Assembly: GCF_001612985.1 (NCBI RefSeq)
Contig: NZ_BDBM01000010.1
Coordinates: forward strand, 62,001 to 126,000
Length of the DNA: 64,000 nt
Direction of reading: 5' to 3'
Source of the DNA: Nocardia gamkensis NBRC 108242
Lineage (GTDB): Bacteria; Actinomycetota; Actinomycetes; Mycobacteriales; Mycobacteriaceae
Shown: positions 43,451-52,371 of the stretch, piece by piece
Position numbering within the stretch: the stretch's first letter is position 1
How the letters are laid out: each line of letters opens with the position of its first letter
Translations under genes and position numbers: made by a program
The notes under the pieces: model-generated
What the model was told of the DNA's origin: nothing
Database searches by the model: none
What the model saw: the letters and a program-made list of their open reading frames with translations, nothing else

Positions 43451-45722
43451 CATCGAGAAGAAGCCGACTTTCTGTCGCATCTGCGAACCACTGTGCGGGA
43501 TGGTCGCCACGGTGCAGGACGGGAGCCTGACGAGCCTGCGCCCGGACAAGGAGCATCCGCTGTCCTCGGGCTTCGCCTGTCAGAAGGGGATCGCCTTCTC
43601 CGAGGTGGTCAACGATCCGGACCGGGTGACCAGCCCGCTACGCCGAACGCCCGACGGCTTCGTCGAGGTCGGGTGGGAGGAGGCGATGTCGGATATCGCC
43701 GCGCGCCTCACCGCTGTCCATCGCCGCCACGGCTCGGGCGCGATCGGCTGGTACATGGGTAACCCGGCGGCGTTCAGCTATTCGCACCTGTTCGGCGTCT
43801 TGGCGTTCATCAAAGGCATCGGCCGGGACGCGCATTATTTCACCGCGTCGACGCAGGACACCAGCAGCAGGTTGCTCGCCAGCCAATTCCTCTACGGATC
43901 TCCGCTCGCGGTGCCCATCCCCGATCTGACGCGCACCGACCTGTTGGTGGTCATGGGTGCCAACCCTCTCGTTTCCCATGGAAGCTTTCTGACCGCACCG
44001 CGGATCAAAGATCGCATGCGCGACATCGTCGACCGCGGGGGACGCGTGATCGTGATCGATCCGCGCCGCACGGAGACGGCGGCCGAGTTCGAGTGGCTGG
44101 GCATCACGCCCGACGGTGACGCCCTCTTCTTGCTGTCGCTGCTCCAGGTGCTCTTCGCGGAGCTACTCGGCGATACCGCGAGAGTGATTTCGCAGGCAGA
44201 CGGAGTGGATTGGCTTCGCGCGCAATGCATGCCGTTCACCCCGGAGGTCACCGCGGATCGAACCGGTATCGCTCCCGCGCGAGTGCATGCGCTGGCTCGG
44301 GCGTTGGCCGGCACCGAGCGGGCGGCCGTCTACGGCAGGCTCGGCACCTGCGTCGGAAGGCATGGCACGCTGACGGCGTACCTGATCGACGCCGTCAACC
44401 TTGTCAGCGGGAAGCTCGACCGGCCCGGCGGCAGCGTCTTCAGCACGCTCGGCGTGCCCGGGCAGCGATGGGCGATGATGGCGGTGGGCGCGTTGCTTCG
44501 CCGGACCTATCGGCGAAAGCGTACGCGCGTGGGTGGATTTCCGTCCGTGATCGGTGCCGAACCCGCCGCGTTGATGGCCAAGGAGATCGCGGTGCCGGGG
44601 GAGCGGCAGATCAAGGCTCTGTTCGTCAGCGCGGGCAATCCGGTGCTGTCGGTGCCGAACGGGGACGAATTCGAGTCGGCCGCGGCGCGGCTGGAGCTCA
44701 TGGTCGGACTCGATCTGTATATCAACGAGACGACGGCGCACTGTGACTACGTTCTGCCGGTCACGACGATGTACGAGCGTGACGACTTCGCGATCACGTT
44801 CCAGCAGTTCCAGGCCACCCCATTCCGGCAAGCCACCGAGGCGGTCGTCGCCCCTCGCGGGCTCGCCAGAACGGAGTGGGAGATCATCGATGACTTGATG
44901 CACCGATTGACCTCGCGGAGTCCGGTGTTCGCGCTCTTCGCGGTCATACGCCGGCTGCTCGGCCTGTCCGGGCGGCGATTTCATCCCCGGCCGATCATCG
45001 AGATGATCATTCGGCTGTCCGACGGCGGTGACCGCTTCGGGCTGCGGCGATCCGGTCTCACATGGCACCGCCTGATTCGCCGCCATCCCCACGGAACGGT
45101 GGTGGCGCCGTATGTCGAGACGGGTGTACTGAAGCAGATCGTCGCCTACCCGCGTGGCCGCGTCGCTCTCGTTCACGAGGACATCGCGACCGAGATCGCG
45201 CAACTGTCCGGACATGTTCGGCCGCAGGACTACCCGATGCGTCTGATCGGCATGCGCGAGCCCGCGTCCGAGAACTCGTGGATGCACAACGCGCCCTTGT
45301 TGTTGCGCAGCGGGAAACGGCGGCAACGAGCACTTCTGCATCTCGATGACGCCGCGGAACTGCGGATCGGCGAAGGCGACACCGTGGAAGTCCGTTCCCC
45401 CCACGGCAGGATTCTCCTGCCGGCTTCACTGACCGGCGATCTCATGCGCGGAGTGGTGGCCATTCCGCACGGATATGGGCACAAAGGCACCGGCGGTTGG
45501 CGCACGGCGAATCGAGTGGGCGGTGCGAATGTCAACCTTCTGATGTCCACCGAACCAGAAGACATCGAAGCGCTGGCGGGCATGTCGCGACTCACCGGCA
45601 TCCCGGTCCGAGTGCGCCGCTACGACGGTTCACCGGACGACCAGGACGAACGGGCTTCCGATCGGACGGACAGCGGCCGCGCAGGGGCGGCGGCTCCGCA
45701 GGAAGGCGCTGACCATCTGTGA
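43443..45722 (+). CDS. Molybdopterin oxidoreductase with N-terminal [4Fe-4S] motif
   Basis: The product is 759 residues from ATG 43443. Cys11, Cys14, Cys18 and Cys46 (FCRICEPLCGM then GFACQKG) form the cluster site of formate-dehydrogenase/assimilatory nitrate-reductase type enzymes. The MopB fold follows: DLLVVMGANPLVSHGSFLTA, GRVIVIDPRRTETAAEFEWL and NETTAHCDYVLPVTTMYERD. The C-terminal dinucleotide-binding domain is seen in LRIGEGDTVEVRSPHGRILL. There is no twin-arginine signal, so it acts in the cytoplasm. The substrate is unknown; a hydroxylase or dehydrogenase role in the surrounding catabolic set is plausible. Confidence 0.85.
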   Translation: MRDIEKKPTFCRICEPLCGMVATVQDGSLTSLRPDKEHPLSSGFACQKGIAFSEVVNDPDRVTSPLRRTPDGFVEVGWEEAMSDIAARLTAVHRRHGSGAIGWYMGNPAAFSYSHLFGVLAFIKGIGRDAHYFTASTQDTSSRLLASQFLYGSPLAVPIPDLTRTDLLVVMGANPLVSHGSFLTAPRIKDRMRDIVDRGGRVIVIDPRRTETAAEFEWLGITPDGDALFLLSLLQVLFAELLGDTARVISQADGVDWLRAQCMPFTPEVTADRTGIAPARVHALARALAGTERAAVYGRLGTCVGRHGTLTAYLIDAVNLVSGKLDRPGGSVFSTLGVPGQRWAMMAVGALLRRTYRRKRTRVGGFPSVIGAEPAALMAKEIAVPGERQIKALFVSAGNPVLSVPNGDEFESAAARLELMVGLDLYINETTAHCDYVLPVTTMYERDDFAITFQQFQATPFRQATEAVVAPRGLARTEWEIIDDLMHRLTSRSPVFALFAVIRRLLGLSGRRFHPRPIIEMIIRLSDGGDRFGLRRSGLTWHRLIRRHPHGTVVAPYVETGVLKQIVAYPRGRVALVHEDIATEIAQLSGHVRPQDYPMRLIGMREPASENSWMHNAPLLLRSGKRRQRALLHLDDAAELRIGEGDTVEVRSPHGRILLPASLTGDLMRGVVAIPHGYGHKGTGGWRTANRVGGANVNLLMSTEPEDIEALAGMSRLTGIPVRVRRYDGSPDDQDERASDRTDSGRAGAAAPQEGADHL

Positions 45723-45779
45723 CGCGAGTGGCAGAGCCGGCCACGCCGACGAACTGCGGGTCTTGCGGGAGTACGCCGG

Positions 45780-47006
45780 TCACGGTGCGGGAATCCGGAG
45801 TGACTCGAGCACCCGTGCCGTGTCCGCGCCGGTGTCGGCGGCGGGTCCGGGCGGCGTCCGGGCAGTCGGCTCCGCGACCGGAACCGGCCCGTTGTCGGCG
45901 TCGATGAACCACCTTCCGCCGCGTCGCCGCGTCCGGGGGACCGGATCGGAGGTGAGGGTGGTGGCGACGACGTCGGTCATGGAGATGTCCCACAACACTC
46001 CGGACCCGTCGGCCGGTGCCGACATGGCGAGCGCGGCCGCGGTGAGGCCCGTCAGCGGATCGGCGATGGCGTCTCCGACGAAGACGGGCTCGCCCGCCGC
46101 ATCGTAGGCGACCAGACCGGCGGCGGCGGCGATGTCGTCGCCGAAACCGACGCGGTTGGACTCCCGGCCCGCTGCGGTGATCGAAACCCAGACCGCTCCG
46201 CGTGCGGTCGCGGTGCCGGCGTCGAGCCCGAATCCGGCCAGTGCGCGGGGGCGGGATGCTTCGATGACGATGTCGGCGGCGTCGACGAGGGCGCGCAGGG
46301 CCCGTCGTCCGGCCGGGTCGGTGGGGTCGAGGACGACCGATTCGTGCCCGTGGTGCAACAGGGCGTAGAAGGCCGGGTTTCCGCGCCGCGCTCCGTCGGG
46401 CCGATCGGGGGTCTCGATCTTGATCACTCGCGCGCCCGCCAGACCCAGGAGGTGGGCGCACAGCGGACCTGCCCACAAGGAGCTGAAGTCGACGACGAGG
46501 AGTCCCTCGACCGGCCTCGGCGCCATCGGCGCGAAAGCGTTCGGGCGAGCCTCATGCCGCACCGGTCCCGCGGCGACGCCGAGTAGTTCCGCGCGTTCGG
46601 CGAGCTCGGCGCCGGGGTGATTACGCACCCAGTCGGCGACCGGGGGCCAGGGGTCCTCGGCGTTGATCGTCGCGCCGATGAGCGCGCCGAGCAGCAGGGG
46701 GTCGTCGGGGCGGGCGCAGGAGATCGCGGCCCATCCGTCGGCGGTGGGCAGCAAGCGGCATCGGCCGCCCGCCGACACGGTTCCGCGGCGGTGCAGGTTG
46801 TTGAGTGCCGCGCGCTCGGCCAGCAGACGCGCGCCGTCGACGGTGATCGCGGGCGCGACGGTGGCGATCCAGGACGTCAATTCGCGGGCGCGGCCGGCCG
46901 CCCGTCCCGGCGGCACGAGGAGCGGTCCGTCCGGGTGGCCGGTTACCGCGACCACGCCGCTCTCGGCCCAGTCCACCGCAGGCGGATCGGACGCCGACAG
47001 GGTCAT
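45780..47006 (-). CDS. Family III CoA-transferase (CaiB/BaiF) with swapped domain order
   Basis: The product is 408 residues from ATG 47006 (GTG 47015 is possible). The usual N-terminal motif of the family, LLVVDFSSLWAGPLCAHLLG then RVIKIETPDRPDGARR, here starts only at about residue 165. It is preceded by a segment that looks like the family's C-terminal part (GRCRLLPTADGWAAISCARP, DPLLLGAL). The order thus appears circularly permuted. FVGDAIADPLTGLTAAALAM is the conserved late motif. It probably activates an acid by CoA transfer. It is divergent from the crotonase gene. Confidence 0.8.
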   Translation of the reverse strand: MTLSASDPPAVDWAESGVVAVTGHPDGPLLVPPGRAAGRARELTSWIATVAPAITVDGARLLAERAALNNLHRRGTVSAGGRCRLLPTADGWAAISCARPDDPLLLGALIGATINAEDPWPPVADWVRNHPGAELAERAELLGVAAGPVRHEARPNAFAPMAPRPVEGLLVVDFSSLWAGPLCAHLLGLAGARVIKIETPDRPDGARRGNPAFYALLHHGHESVVLDPTDPAGRRALRALVDAADIVIEASRPRALAGFGLDAGTATARGAVWVSITAAGRESNRVGFGDDIAAAAGLVAYDAAGEPVFVGDAIADPLTGLTAAALAMSAPADGSGVLWDISMTDVVATTLTSDPVPRTRRRGGRWFIDADNGPVPVAEPTARTPPGPAADTGADTARVLESLRIPAP

Positions 47007-47114
47007 AGGGTGCACCGGTCGATCCTAGGACCGCGGGCAGTTCCGGCACATATCACGACTGCGCGGTGGGAAGATCCGGCGCGGATCGCATGGACGGCGT
47101 GTCAGTATTGCGCG

Positions 47115-48170
47115 GTGAGCCGCGATGTGACCGATCTGGACATGGATGCTCTGGAGCTGGCTATCAGCCCGGACGGTACACCGGCGAACCCGGTACTGGT
47201 CGTGGCGCTCGACGCGTGGGCCGGGGAGCCGCACGACCGGATCGAGCGGGCAGCCCGATCGCTGGCCGGTTCGCTGCGGCTGACGATCGGGACCCTGCGT
47301 CATCCGGCGCCTCCGAGTCTGGCGCCGCTGTTGCGCGCGGTCACGCTGACTCTGGCCGAGACCGCCCACCCGGCGACGACGATTGTCGACTGCCCCGATC
47401 CGGATGCCGCACTGAAGCATCTGGAGGAGGCGGTGCGACGGAACCCCCGCGCGAGTGTGGCACTAGGCCGTCTGTTGCGGCAGACGACGGTGCCCGACAC
47501 GTTTGCGGGGCTGGGTGCGGAGGCCTCGGTCTACTCGATGCTGCTCGCGGGCAGCGAGTTCCGGCGGTGGCTCGCCGCGCGGGGCGGCCCGAAGCCGATC
47601 AACTTTCCGGACCGCCCGCTGGTGCGCCTGGACCGCGACGGCGAGCTGCTGTCGGTGGTGCTCGACCATCCGGAGCGCCGCAACGCGCTGAGTTTCCGCC
47701 TCCGCGAAGAACTTCTGGAGGCCCTCCGGCTCGCCGAACTGGATCCTGGTATCGGCCGGGTGCTGCTGCGCGGCTCCGGGCCGGTGTTCTGTAGCGGTGG
47801 CGATCTCGACGAGTTCGGAACCGCCCACGACGTGGTGGCCGCGTATCTGGTGCGTCTGGAACGCGCGCCGTGGCGGATCATCGACCGGCTTCGCGACCGG
47901 GTCTCGGCGCATGTTCAAGGTGCGTGCATCGGCGCGGGCATCGAGATGGCCGCCTTCGCCGGGCGGCTGGTCGCCACACCGGAGACCTTCTTCCGACTAC
48001 CCGAGATCGAAATGGGGCTGGTGCCCGGAGCTGGAGGTACGGTCAGCATCCCGCGCCGCATCGGGCGCTGGCGCGCGGCGTGGATGATGCTGACCGGCGA
48101 CCGCATCGACACCGCTACCGCGCTGCGCTGGAACCTGATCGACGCCGTGGAGGGCAGCGCCATCTGCTAG
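47115..48170 (+). CDS. Enoyl-CoA hydratase/isomerase (crotonase) with N-terminal extension
   Basis: The product is 351 residues from GTG 47115. The crotonase core begins at about residue 170: SVVLDHPERRNALSFRLREE, RGSGPVFCSGGDLDEFGTAH (oxyanion hole), GACIGAGIEMAAFAGRLVAT and RLPEIEMGLVPGAGGTVSIP (second oxyanion Gly and Glu). The first 165 residues are an extra alpha/beta module, possibly a degraded crotonase copy. It shares a 108-base divergent promoter with the permuted CoA-transferase, so both probably act on the same acyl-CoA. Confidence 0.85.
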   Translation: MSRDVTDLDMDALELAISPDGTPANPVLVVALDAWAGEPHDRIERAARSLAGSLRLTIGTLRHPAPPSLAPLLRAVTLTLAETAHPATTIVDCPDPDAALKHLEEAVRRNPRASVALGRLLRQTTVPDTFAGLGAEASVYSMLLAGSEFRRWLAARGGPKPINFPDRPLVRLDRDGELLSVVLDHPERRNALSFRLREELLEALRLAELDPGIGRVLLRGSGPVFCSGGDLDEFGTAHDVVAAYLVRLERAPWRIIDRLRDRVSAHVQGACIGAGIEMAAFAGRLVATPETFFRLPEIEMGLVPGAGGTVSIPRRIGRWRAAWMMLTGDRIDTATALRWNLIDAVEGSAIC

Positions 48171-48217
48171 GTCCGTGCCGCGGCTTGCGCCCTTCCGGGC
48201 GATGTGAAGGCGTGATC

Positions 48218-48853
48218 TCAGGTGCCCGGCGTGCGGTGCGGGGCTCGTGCCGCCAGAAAATCATCGACGAATTGCGTGCACGCCGCGCGATCGACCGATC
48301 CGATGCCGGCGAGGAAGACGAAGACGACGGGCCCGAGCAGCCGCGACATCACCGATAACCCGCCCTCGGCGCCGATCCAGGAAGATTCGGTCGCCGGGGT
48401 GTCGTCGTTGCCGAGCAGTGCGTCGAAGGGGGCGACGCAGTTCTCGATGAACCGCCGGCGAAGGGGCTCGCGCATCGCGTGCGAAGCGGTGTCGGTGTCA
48501 TCGGCCAGCCAGGCGAGGGTGGTGAGGTAAGTGGGTGTATCCCGGATCGCGGCGGCGTACTGGATCAGCAGTTCGATGAGCCGATCCCGGAGTGTGCCCT
48601 CGACGGGCGGGATCGGTGGGGCGGGCAGCATTCGTTCGAGGGCGGCCGTACGGAGCCGGTCCATGTCATGGAAGTGCCGATACAGGGTGGTGCGGGCAAC
48701 AGCCGACTCGCGCGTGACCGCCTCTACGGTGACCGCGCTCATGCCACCGGATCGCATCAACGCCTCGGCGGCATCGAGCAGGCGTGCACGGGAACGCTCT
48801 GTGCGCGGATCGACCTCGTGTGCTCCGGTGCGCGTATGGACGTCGGACGACAT
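48218..48853 (-). CDS. TetR-family regulator
   Basis: The product is 211 residues from ATG 48853 with AAGGGG seven bases upstream. The HTH reads RARLLDAAEALMRSGGMSAV, TVEAVTRESAVARTTLYRHF and HDMDRLR. It is divergent from the SDR gene at 49114. The intergenic region carries a perfect 16-base palindrome, ACCGAACCGGTTCGGT, of the type bound by many TetR dimers, so this protein probably regulates itself and the SDR. Confidence 0.87.
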   Translation of the reverse strand: MSSDVHTRTGAHEVDPRTERSRARLLDAAEALMRSGGMSAVTVEAVTRESAVARTTLYRHFHDMDRLRTAALERMLPAPPIPPVEGTLRDRLIELLIQYAAAIRDTPTYLTTLAWLADDTDTASHAMREPLRRRFIENCVAPFDALLGNDDTPATESSWIGAEGGLSVMSRLLGPVVFVFLAGIGSVDRAACTQFVDDFLAARAPHRTPGT

Positions 48854-49023
48854 CGGCACCCCTTCTTCGGAGAAAATGTGTGGTCTGCCCGCTGACCGTC
48901 GCGGCGCCGAGCGATCGATCGGTGCGATGGAGTCGCGGGATCACTGTGTCGAAGTCATATCAGGACTCCGGATATCAACTGCCAGGGGCTATCCCGTGCG
49001 CGTTGCCGAATGGATTACAGTAT

Positions 49024-49039
49024 ACCGAACCGGTTCGGT
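49024..49039. promoter_or_regulatory. Perfect 16-base palindrome, likely TetR operator
   Basis: ACCGAACCGGTTCGGT reads identically on both strands. It lies between the divergent TetR (48853) and SDR (49114) genes. A motif B half-site TACAGTA (49016-49022) is directly adjacent. Confidence 0.65.
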
Positions 49040-49113
49040 GTGGGCGCGGCCGTGGACTGCTCGGCCCAGCCTTCTTGCAAACCAGCGGATCTCTGAGGTG
49101 AGGCGGGTGCGGT

Positions 49114-49983
49114 ATGGATTTGGGATTGCGTGATGCGGCGACGGTGGTCGTCGGCGGAAGCCGCGGTATGGGCCTGGCCACGGCGCGTTGCCTGGCGGAG
49201 GAGGGAGCCCGGGTCGCTGTGGTCGGGCGGTCGCTCGACGACGTCGAGCGCGCGGCCGAGGATCTGGCCGGTCGCGGTAGTCCGGATGCGGTCGGTCTGG
49301 CGGCCGATGTGCGCGAACCCGCCGAAGTGGAGTCCGTGTTCGCGCGACTGGAGCGGCGATGGGGCGGTGAACTCAACGCGCTGATCAATACCGTCGGACC
49401 GAACGTCCAGGGCACAGCCGAGGAACTGTCCGACGAGCAGTGGCGCGAGGCGGTCGACCACGGGGTGCTCTCGATCGTGCGCTGCGTCAATGCCGCGCTG
49501 CCATTGCTCCGCAGCGCCGCGTGGGGACGGATCGTAAACTTCTCCGCGCATTCGACCCAGCGCCAGGCCGTGAATCTGGTCGCGTACACGGCGGCGAAGG
49601 CTATGGTCACGAGTGTGTCGAAGAATCTGTCGTTGCTGCTGGCCCGCGAGGAGATTCTGGTCAACGTGGTGTCTCCCGGTACCTTCGTCACCCCGGGCCT
49701 CACCGACTGGGCACGCTCGGTCGGTATCGACAGCGACGATCCCTACCGCCTCATGGAGGTCATCGGAACGCATTACGGGCATCCCGCGCAGATGCCCAGG
49801 GCCGGACTACCCGAGGAGATCGGCCCGGTCGCGGCGTTCCTCGCGTCCCGGCGCAATTCCTATATGACCGGCGCCAATGTGAATGTCGACGGCGGCTCCG
49901 ACTTCGTCCGAGTCGTCCCGGTGCGGTCGCCCGAACTCGGGACGACAACTGTAATACATACTGTAGACTTGCTCGAGATCTGA
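49114..49983 (+). CDS. Short-chain dehydrogenase/reductase
   Basis: The product is 289 residues from ATG 49114. VVVGGSRGMGLATARCLAEE is the nucleotide-binding TGxxxGxG equivalent; Ser144, Tyr158 and Lys162 (FSAHSTQRQAVNLVAYTAAK) form the catalytic set. SYMTGANVNVDGGSDFV is the usual C-terminal end. After it the frame continues about 22 codons (VVPVRSPELGTTTVIHTVDL) through a motif B operator, which suggests a readthrough extension. The substrate is probably a hydroxyacyl or keto intermediate, or an alcohol, of the catabolic set. Confidence 0.85.
   Translation: MDLGLRDAATVVVGGSRGMGLATARCLAEEGARVAVVGRSLDDVERAAEDLAGRGSPDAVGLAADVREPAEVESVFARLERRWGGELNALINTVGPNVQGTAEELSDEQWREAVDHGVLSIVRCVNAALPLLRSAAWGRIVNFSAHSTQRQAVNLVAYTAAKAMVTSVSKNLSLLLAREEILVNVVSPGTFVTPGLTDWARSVGIDSDDPYRLMEVIGTHYGHPAQMPRAGLPEEIGPVAAFLASRRNSYMTGANVNVDGGSDFVRVVPVRSPELGTTTVIHTVDLLEI
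49947..49965. promoter_or_regulatory. AACTGTA-N5-TACTGTA palindrome (motif B, site 6)
   Basis: AACTGTA (49947-49953), spacer ATACA, TACTGTA (49959-49965). It lies inside the last codons of the SDR gene, about 650 bases before the mce operon, and may serve a promoter for that operon. Confidence 0.45.
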
Positions 49984-50616
49984 TCGGTGGTGCCGGGAGG
50001 CAGTGGAAGCGTCACCACCGGGTCGGACGGTCGGCTCGGCGGGCATGCGTCGGGGAGTGACGACGAATGGCCGTCCGGCGGTCGATTGAGAAGGTAGGTC
50101 GTAGTGTGACAGCCAGCGAAGATGCGGTGACGCCCGGATGCCCGCGGCGGCGCGCACGCGTCTGGAATCCCGCGCCGCCGCCCCGGGCGGTGGCGATCGC
50201 AGGGACGACGCCGCGGCGTATCGGCGAAGCTGCTGTACCGATGGCGGTTTCGAACCGTCCGATGCCCGCGCGGTCGAGGCATCCGGCCCGGCCCGGCGGG
50301 GGCGGTCGGGCGAAAGTAATCAGGGGTCGCGTTTTTTCGGGCCTGCGTGGCGGCGTGCCGGCGAATGGGGGATCACCCGCCTGACCGGGCAGCTGAATAG
50401 AAATGAACTCCATACCGTTTACTCGAGCAACGGCGAATAATCGCCGAGCGGTGTGACAAAAACTCGTCCGATCGAAGACGAGTATTTTGTCGTGCTACGA
50501 AGAAGAGCGCACGAGCCGAATGCCGGGAAATTCTTCGAATTCTATTGACTCGACCTCTCGGCGCCACGCACACTTTGGATCGGAAACAGTGTTACTCGAA
50601 TGGAGACGCGTAATCG
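49984..50616. other. Gene-free leader region of the mce operon
   Basis: About 630 bases with no convincing protein frame. The AT content rises after 50430 (AAAAACTCGTC, GAATTCTATTGACTCG), where a promoter for the yrbE/mce operon is likely. TTGACT at about 50543 is a possible -35 element. Confidence 0.4.
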
Positions 50617-51516
50617 ATGGTCAACGGTTTCGGTCCGGCGGCCGGCAAACGTCGTGAACGCCGAGCGGTGAGCCCGGGGCAATCTGCCATGCCGGCGACC
50701 CGGGAAGTCGCGGTATGGTTTCGCGGCTATCTGGGACGGCATCCCGGCGTGGCTCTCGATACCGTGGGCGGACAGTTCGTGCTCGGCGTGCGTACGGTCC
50801 AATTCCTGCTGATCGACCTCGTGTCCGGGCGGCTGGCTTTCCGGGAAACCCTGGCGCAGGGGGCGTTCATGGCGTCGGCGGCCGTGTTGCCGACGATCTT
50901 CGTCGCACTGCCGATCGGCGTCACGCTGTCCATTCAGTTCGGGCTGCTGGCCGGGCAGGTCGGCGCCACCTCGCTGGCGGGTGCGGCCAGCGGTCTGGCC
51001 GTGATCAGGCAGGGAGCTCCGATGGTCGCGGCCCTGCTGATGGCATCGGCGGTCGGCTCCGCCATCTGTGCCGACCTGGGCTCCCGCAAGATTCGCGAAG
51101 AGTTGGACGCCATGGAGATCATGGGGGTTTCGGTGATCCGGCGCCTGGTGGTTCCCCGATTCGCCGCGGCGATCGTGATCGGTGTGTCGCTGACCGGGGT
51201 GGTGTGCTTCGTCGGATTCATCGCGGGCTACGCCTTCAACGTCTTCGCTCAGGGTGGTGCGCCAGGCAGTTTCGTCGCCACCTTCGCCTCCTTCGCCACG
51301 GTCGGGGATATGGTTCTGACCCTGATCAAGGCCGTCGTCTACGGTGCGATCGTCGCGGTGGTGGCCTGCCACAAGGGGTTGACGACCAAAGGCGGTCCCG
51401 CAGGTGTGGCGAACTCCGTCAATTCGACGGTTGTTTCCTCGATCCTGCTGCTGATGATCGTCAACGTCTTGTTCACGCAGCTTTTCATGATGCTCTTCCC
51501 GAGGCAGGGTTTGTAA
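50617..51516 (+). CDS. yrbEA: YrbE/MlaE-family permease, first subunit
   Basis: The product is 299 residues; GGAGA lies upstream of ATG 50617. It has five to six membrane helices and the conserved MlaE loop: GAAVLPTIFVALPIG-like sequence, ADLGSRKIREELDAMEIMGV and VIRRLVVPRFAAA. In mycobacteria YrbEA and YrbEB form the inner-membrane channel of the Mce transporter powered by the Mkl ATPase, which is not encoded here. The stop overlaps the next start (TAATG). Confidence 0.93.
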   Translation: MVNGFGPAAGKRRERRAVSPGQSAMPATREVAVWFRGYLGRHPGVALDTVGGQFVLGVRTVQFLLIDLVSGRLAFRETLAQGAFMASAAVLPTIFVALPIGVTLSIQFGLLAGQVGATSLAGAASGLAVIRQGAPMVAALLMASAVGSAICADLGSRKIREELDAMEIMGVSVIRRLVVPRFAAAIVIGVSLTGVVCFVGFIAGYAFNVFAQGGAPGSFVATFASFATVGDMVLTLIKAVVYGAIVAVVACHKGLTTKGGPAGVANSVNSTVVSSILLLMIVNVLFTQLFMMLFPRQGL

Positions 51517-52370
51517 TGGCGGCAACGTATCACCCGTTCGGAACGAGGACGGTGATCCGGTATTCGAAGCCGATCGGTGTCGCATTCATGCGGCTCGGGC
51601 ATATGTTCACCTTCTTCGTGCGGGCGATCGTGTCGATTCCGGTGATGCTCCGTCACTACCGAACGGAATTCATGCGAACATTGTCCGATATCGCATGGGG
51701 AAATGGCTCGATCGTGGTCGGCGGAGGTACGGCGGGCGTCATCATCGTGCTCGGCGCGGCCGGTGGTGCGATAGTCGGGCTGGAGGGTTACAACGCCCTG
51801 CATCTGCTCGGAATGGAACCCGCGATCGGGCTGGTGGCCTCTACCGCTTCGACCCGCGAACTGGCCCCCATCATGGCGTCGCTGGCATTCGCGGCGCAGG
51901 CGGGATGTCGCTTCACCGCGCAACTCGGCGCGATGGGCATCGCGGAGGAGATCGACGCCATGGAGTCGATGGCGATCCGATCCATTCCCTATCTGGTCAG
52001 CACCAGGCTACTGGCCTCCGTGGTCGCGATCGTACCGCTGTACCTGGTCTGTCTCGCGGTCAACTACTTGGCCGTCGAATTCATCGTCGGTGCGTCGGGC
52101 GGCTTGTCGGTCGGCACCTATCACCACTATTTCCAGCTCGTCCTCAACGGCCCGGACATAGTCTATTCGCTGGTCAAGGCGATCTTTTTCGTAGTGCTGA
52201 CCACCACCATCCAGTGCTACTACGGGTTCTACGCCGCCGGTGGACCACAGGGTGTCGGCATCGCGGCGGGGCGCGCCATGCGCGCGGCCATCTCGGTGAT
52301 GATCGTCGTCAATCTGCTGCTGACCGTTGCTTTCTGGGGCATCGGCGCGAGCGCACGGCTGGGAGGGTGA
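51516..52370 (+). CDS. yrbEB: YrbE/MlaE-family permease, second subunit
   Basis: The product is 284 residues with the same MlaE fold: LGMEPAIGLVASTASTRELA, AAQAGCRFTAQLGAMGIAEE, IDAMESMAIRSIPYLVSTRL and several C-terminal helices. The EIDAME motif is the coupling helix that contacts the ATPase. It pairs with YrbEA at the membrane base of the Mce complex. One base separates its stop from mceA. Confidence 0.93.
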   Translation: MAATYHPFGTRTVIRYSKPIGVAFMRLGHMFTFFVRAIVSIPVMLRHYRTEFMRTLSDIAWGNGSIVVGGGTAGVIIVLGAAGGAIVGLEGYNALHLLGMEPAIGLVASTASTRELAPIMASLAFAAQAGCRFTAQLGAMGIAEEIDAMESMAIRSIPYLVSTRLLASVVAIVPLYLVCLAVNYLAVEFIVGASGGLSVGTYHHYFQLVLNGPDIVYSLVKAIFFVVLTTTIQCYYGFYAAGGPQGVGIAAGRAMRAAISVMIVVNLLLTVAFWGIGASARLGG

Positions 52371-52371
52371 G

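Noticed and set aside
49004..49022. Full motif B palindrome at the TetR/SDR promoter
   Set aside because: Only one half-site (TACAGTA) fits; the other arm matches at four of seven positions, so it is mentioned only as a half-site.
50067..50440. Two plus-strand frames before the mce operon
   Set aside because: They are Arg/Pro/Gly-rich with no domain; treated as noncoding leader DNA.
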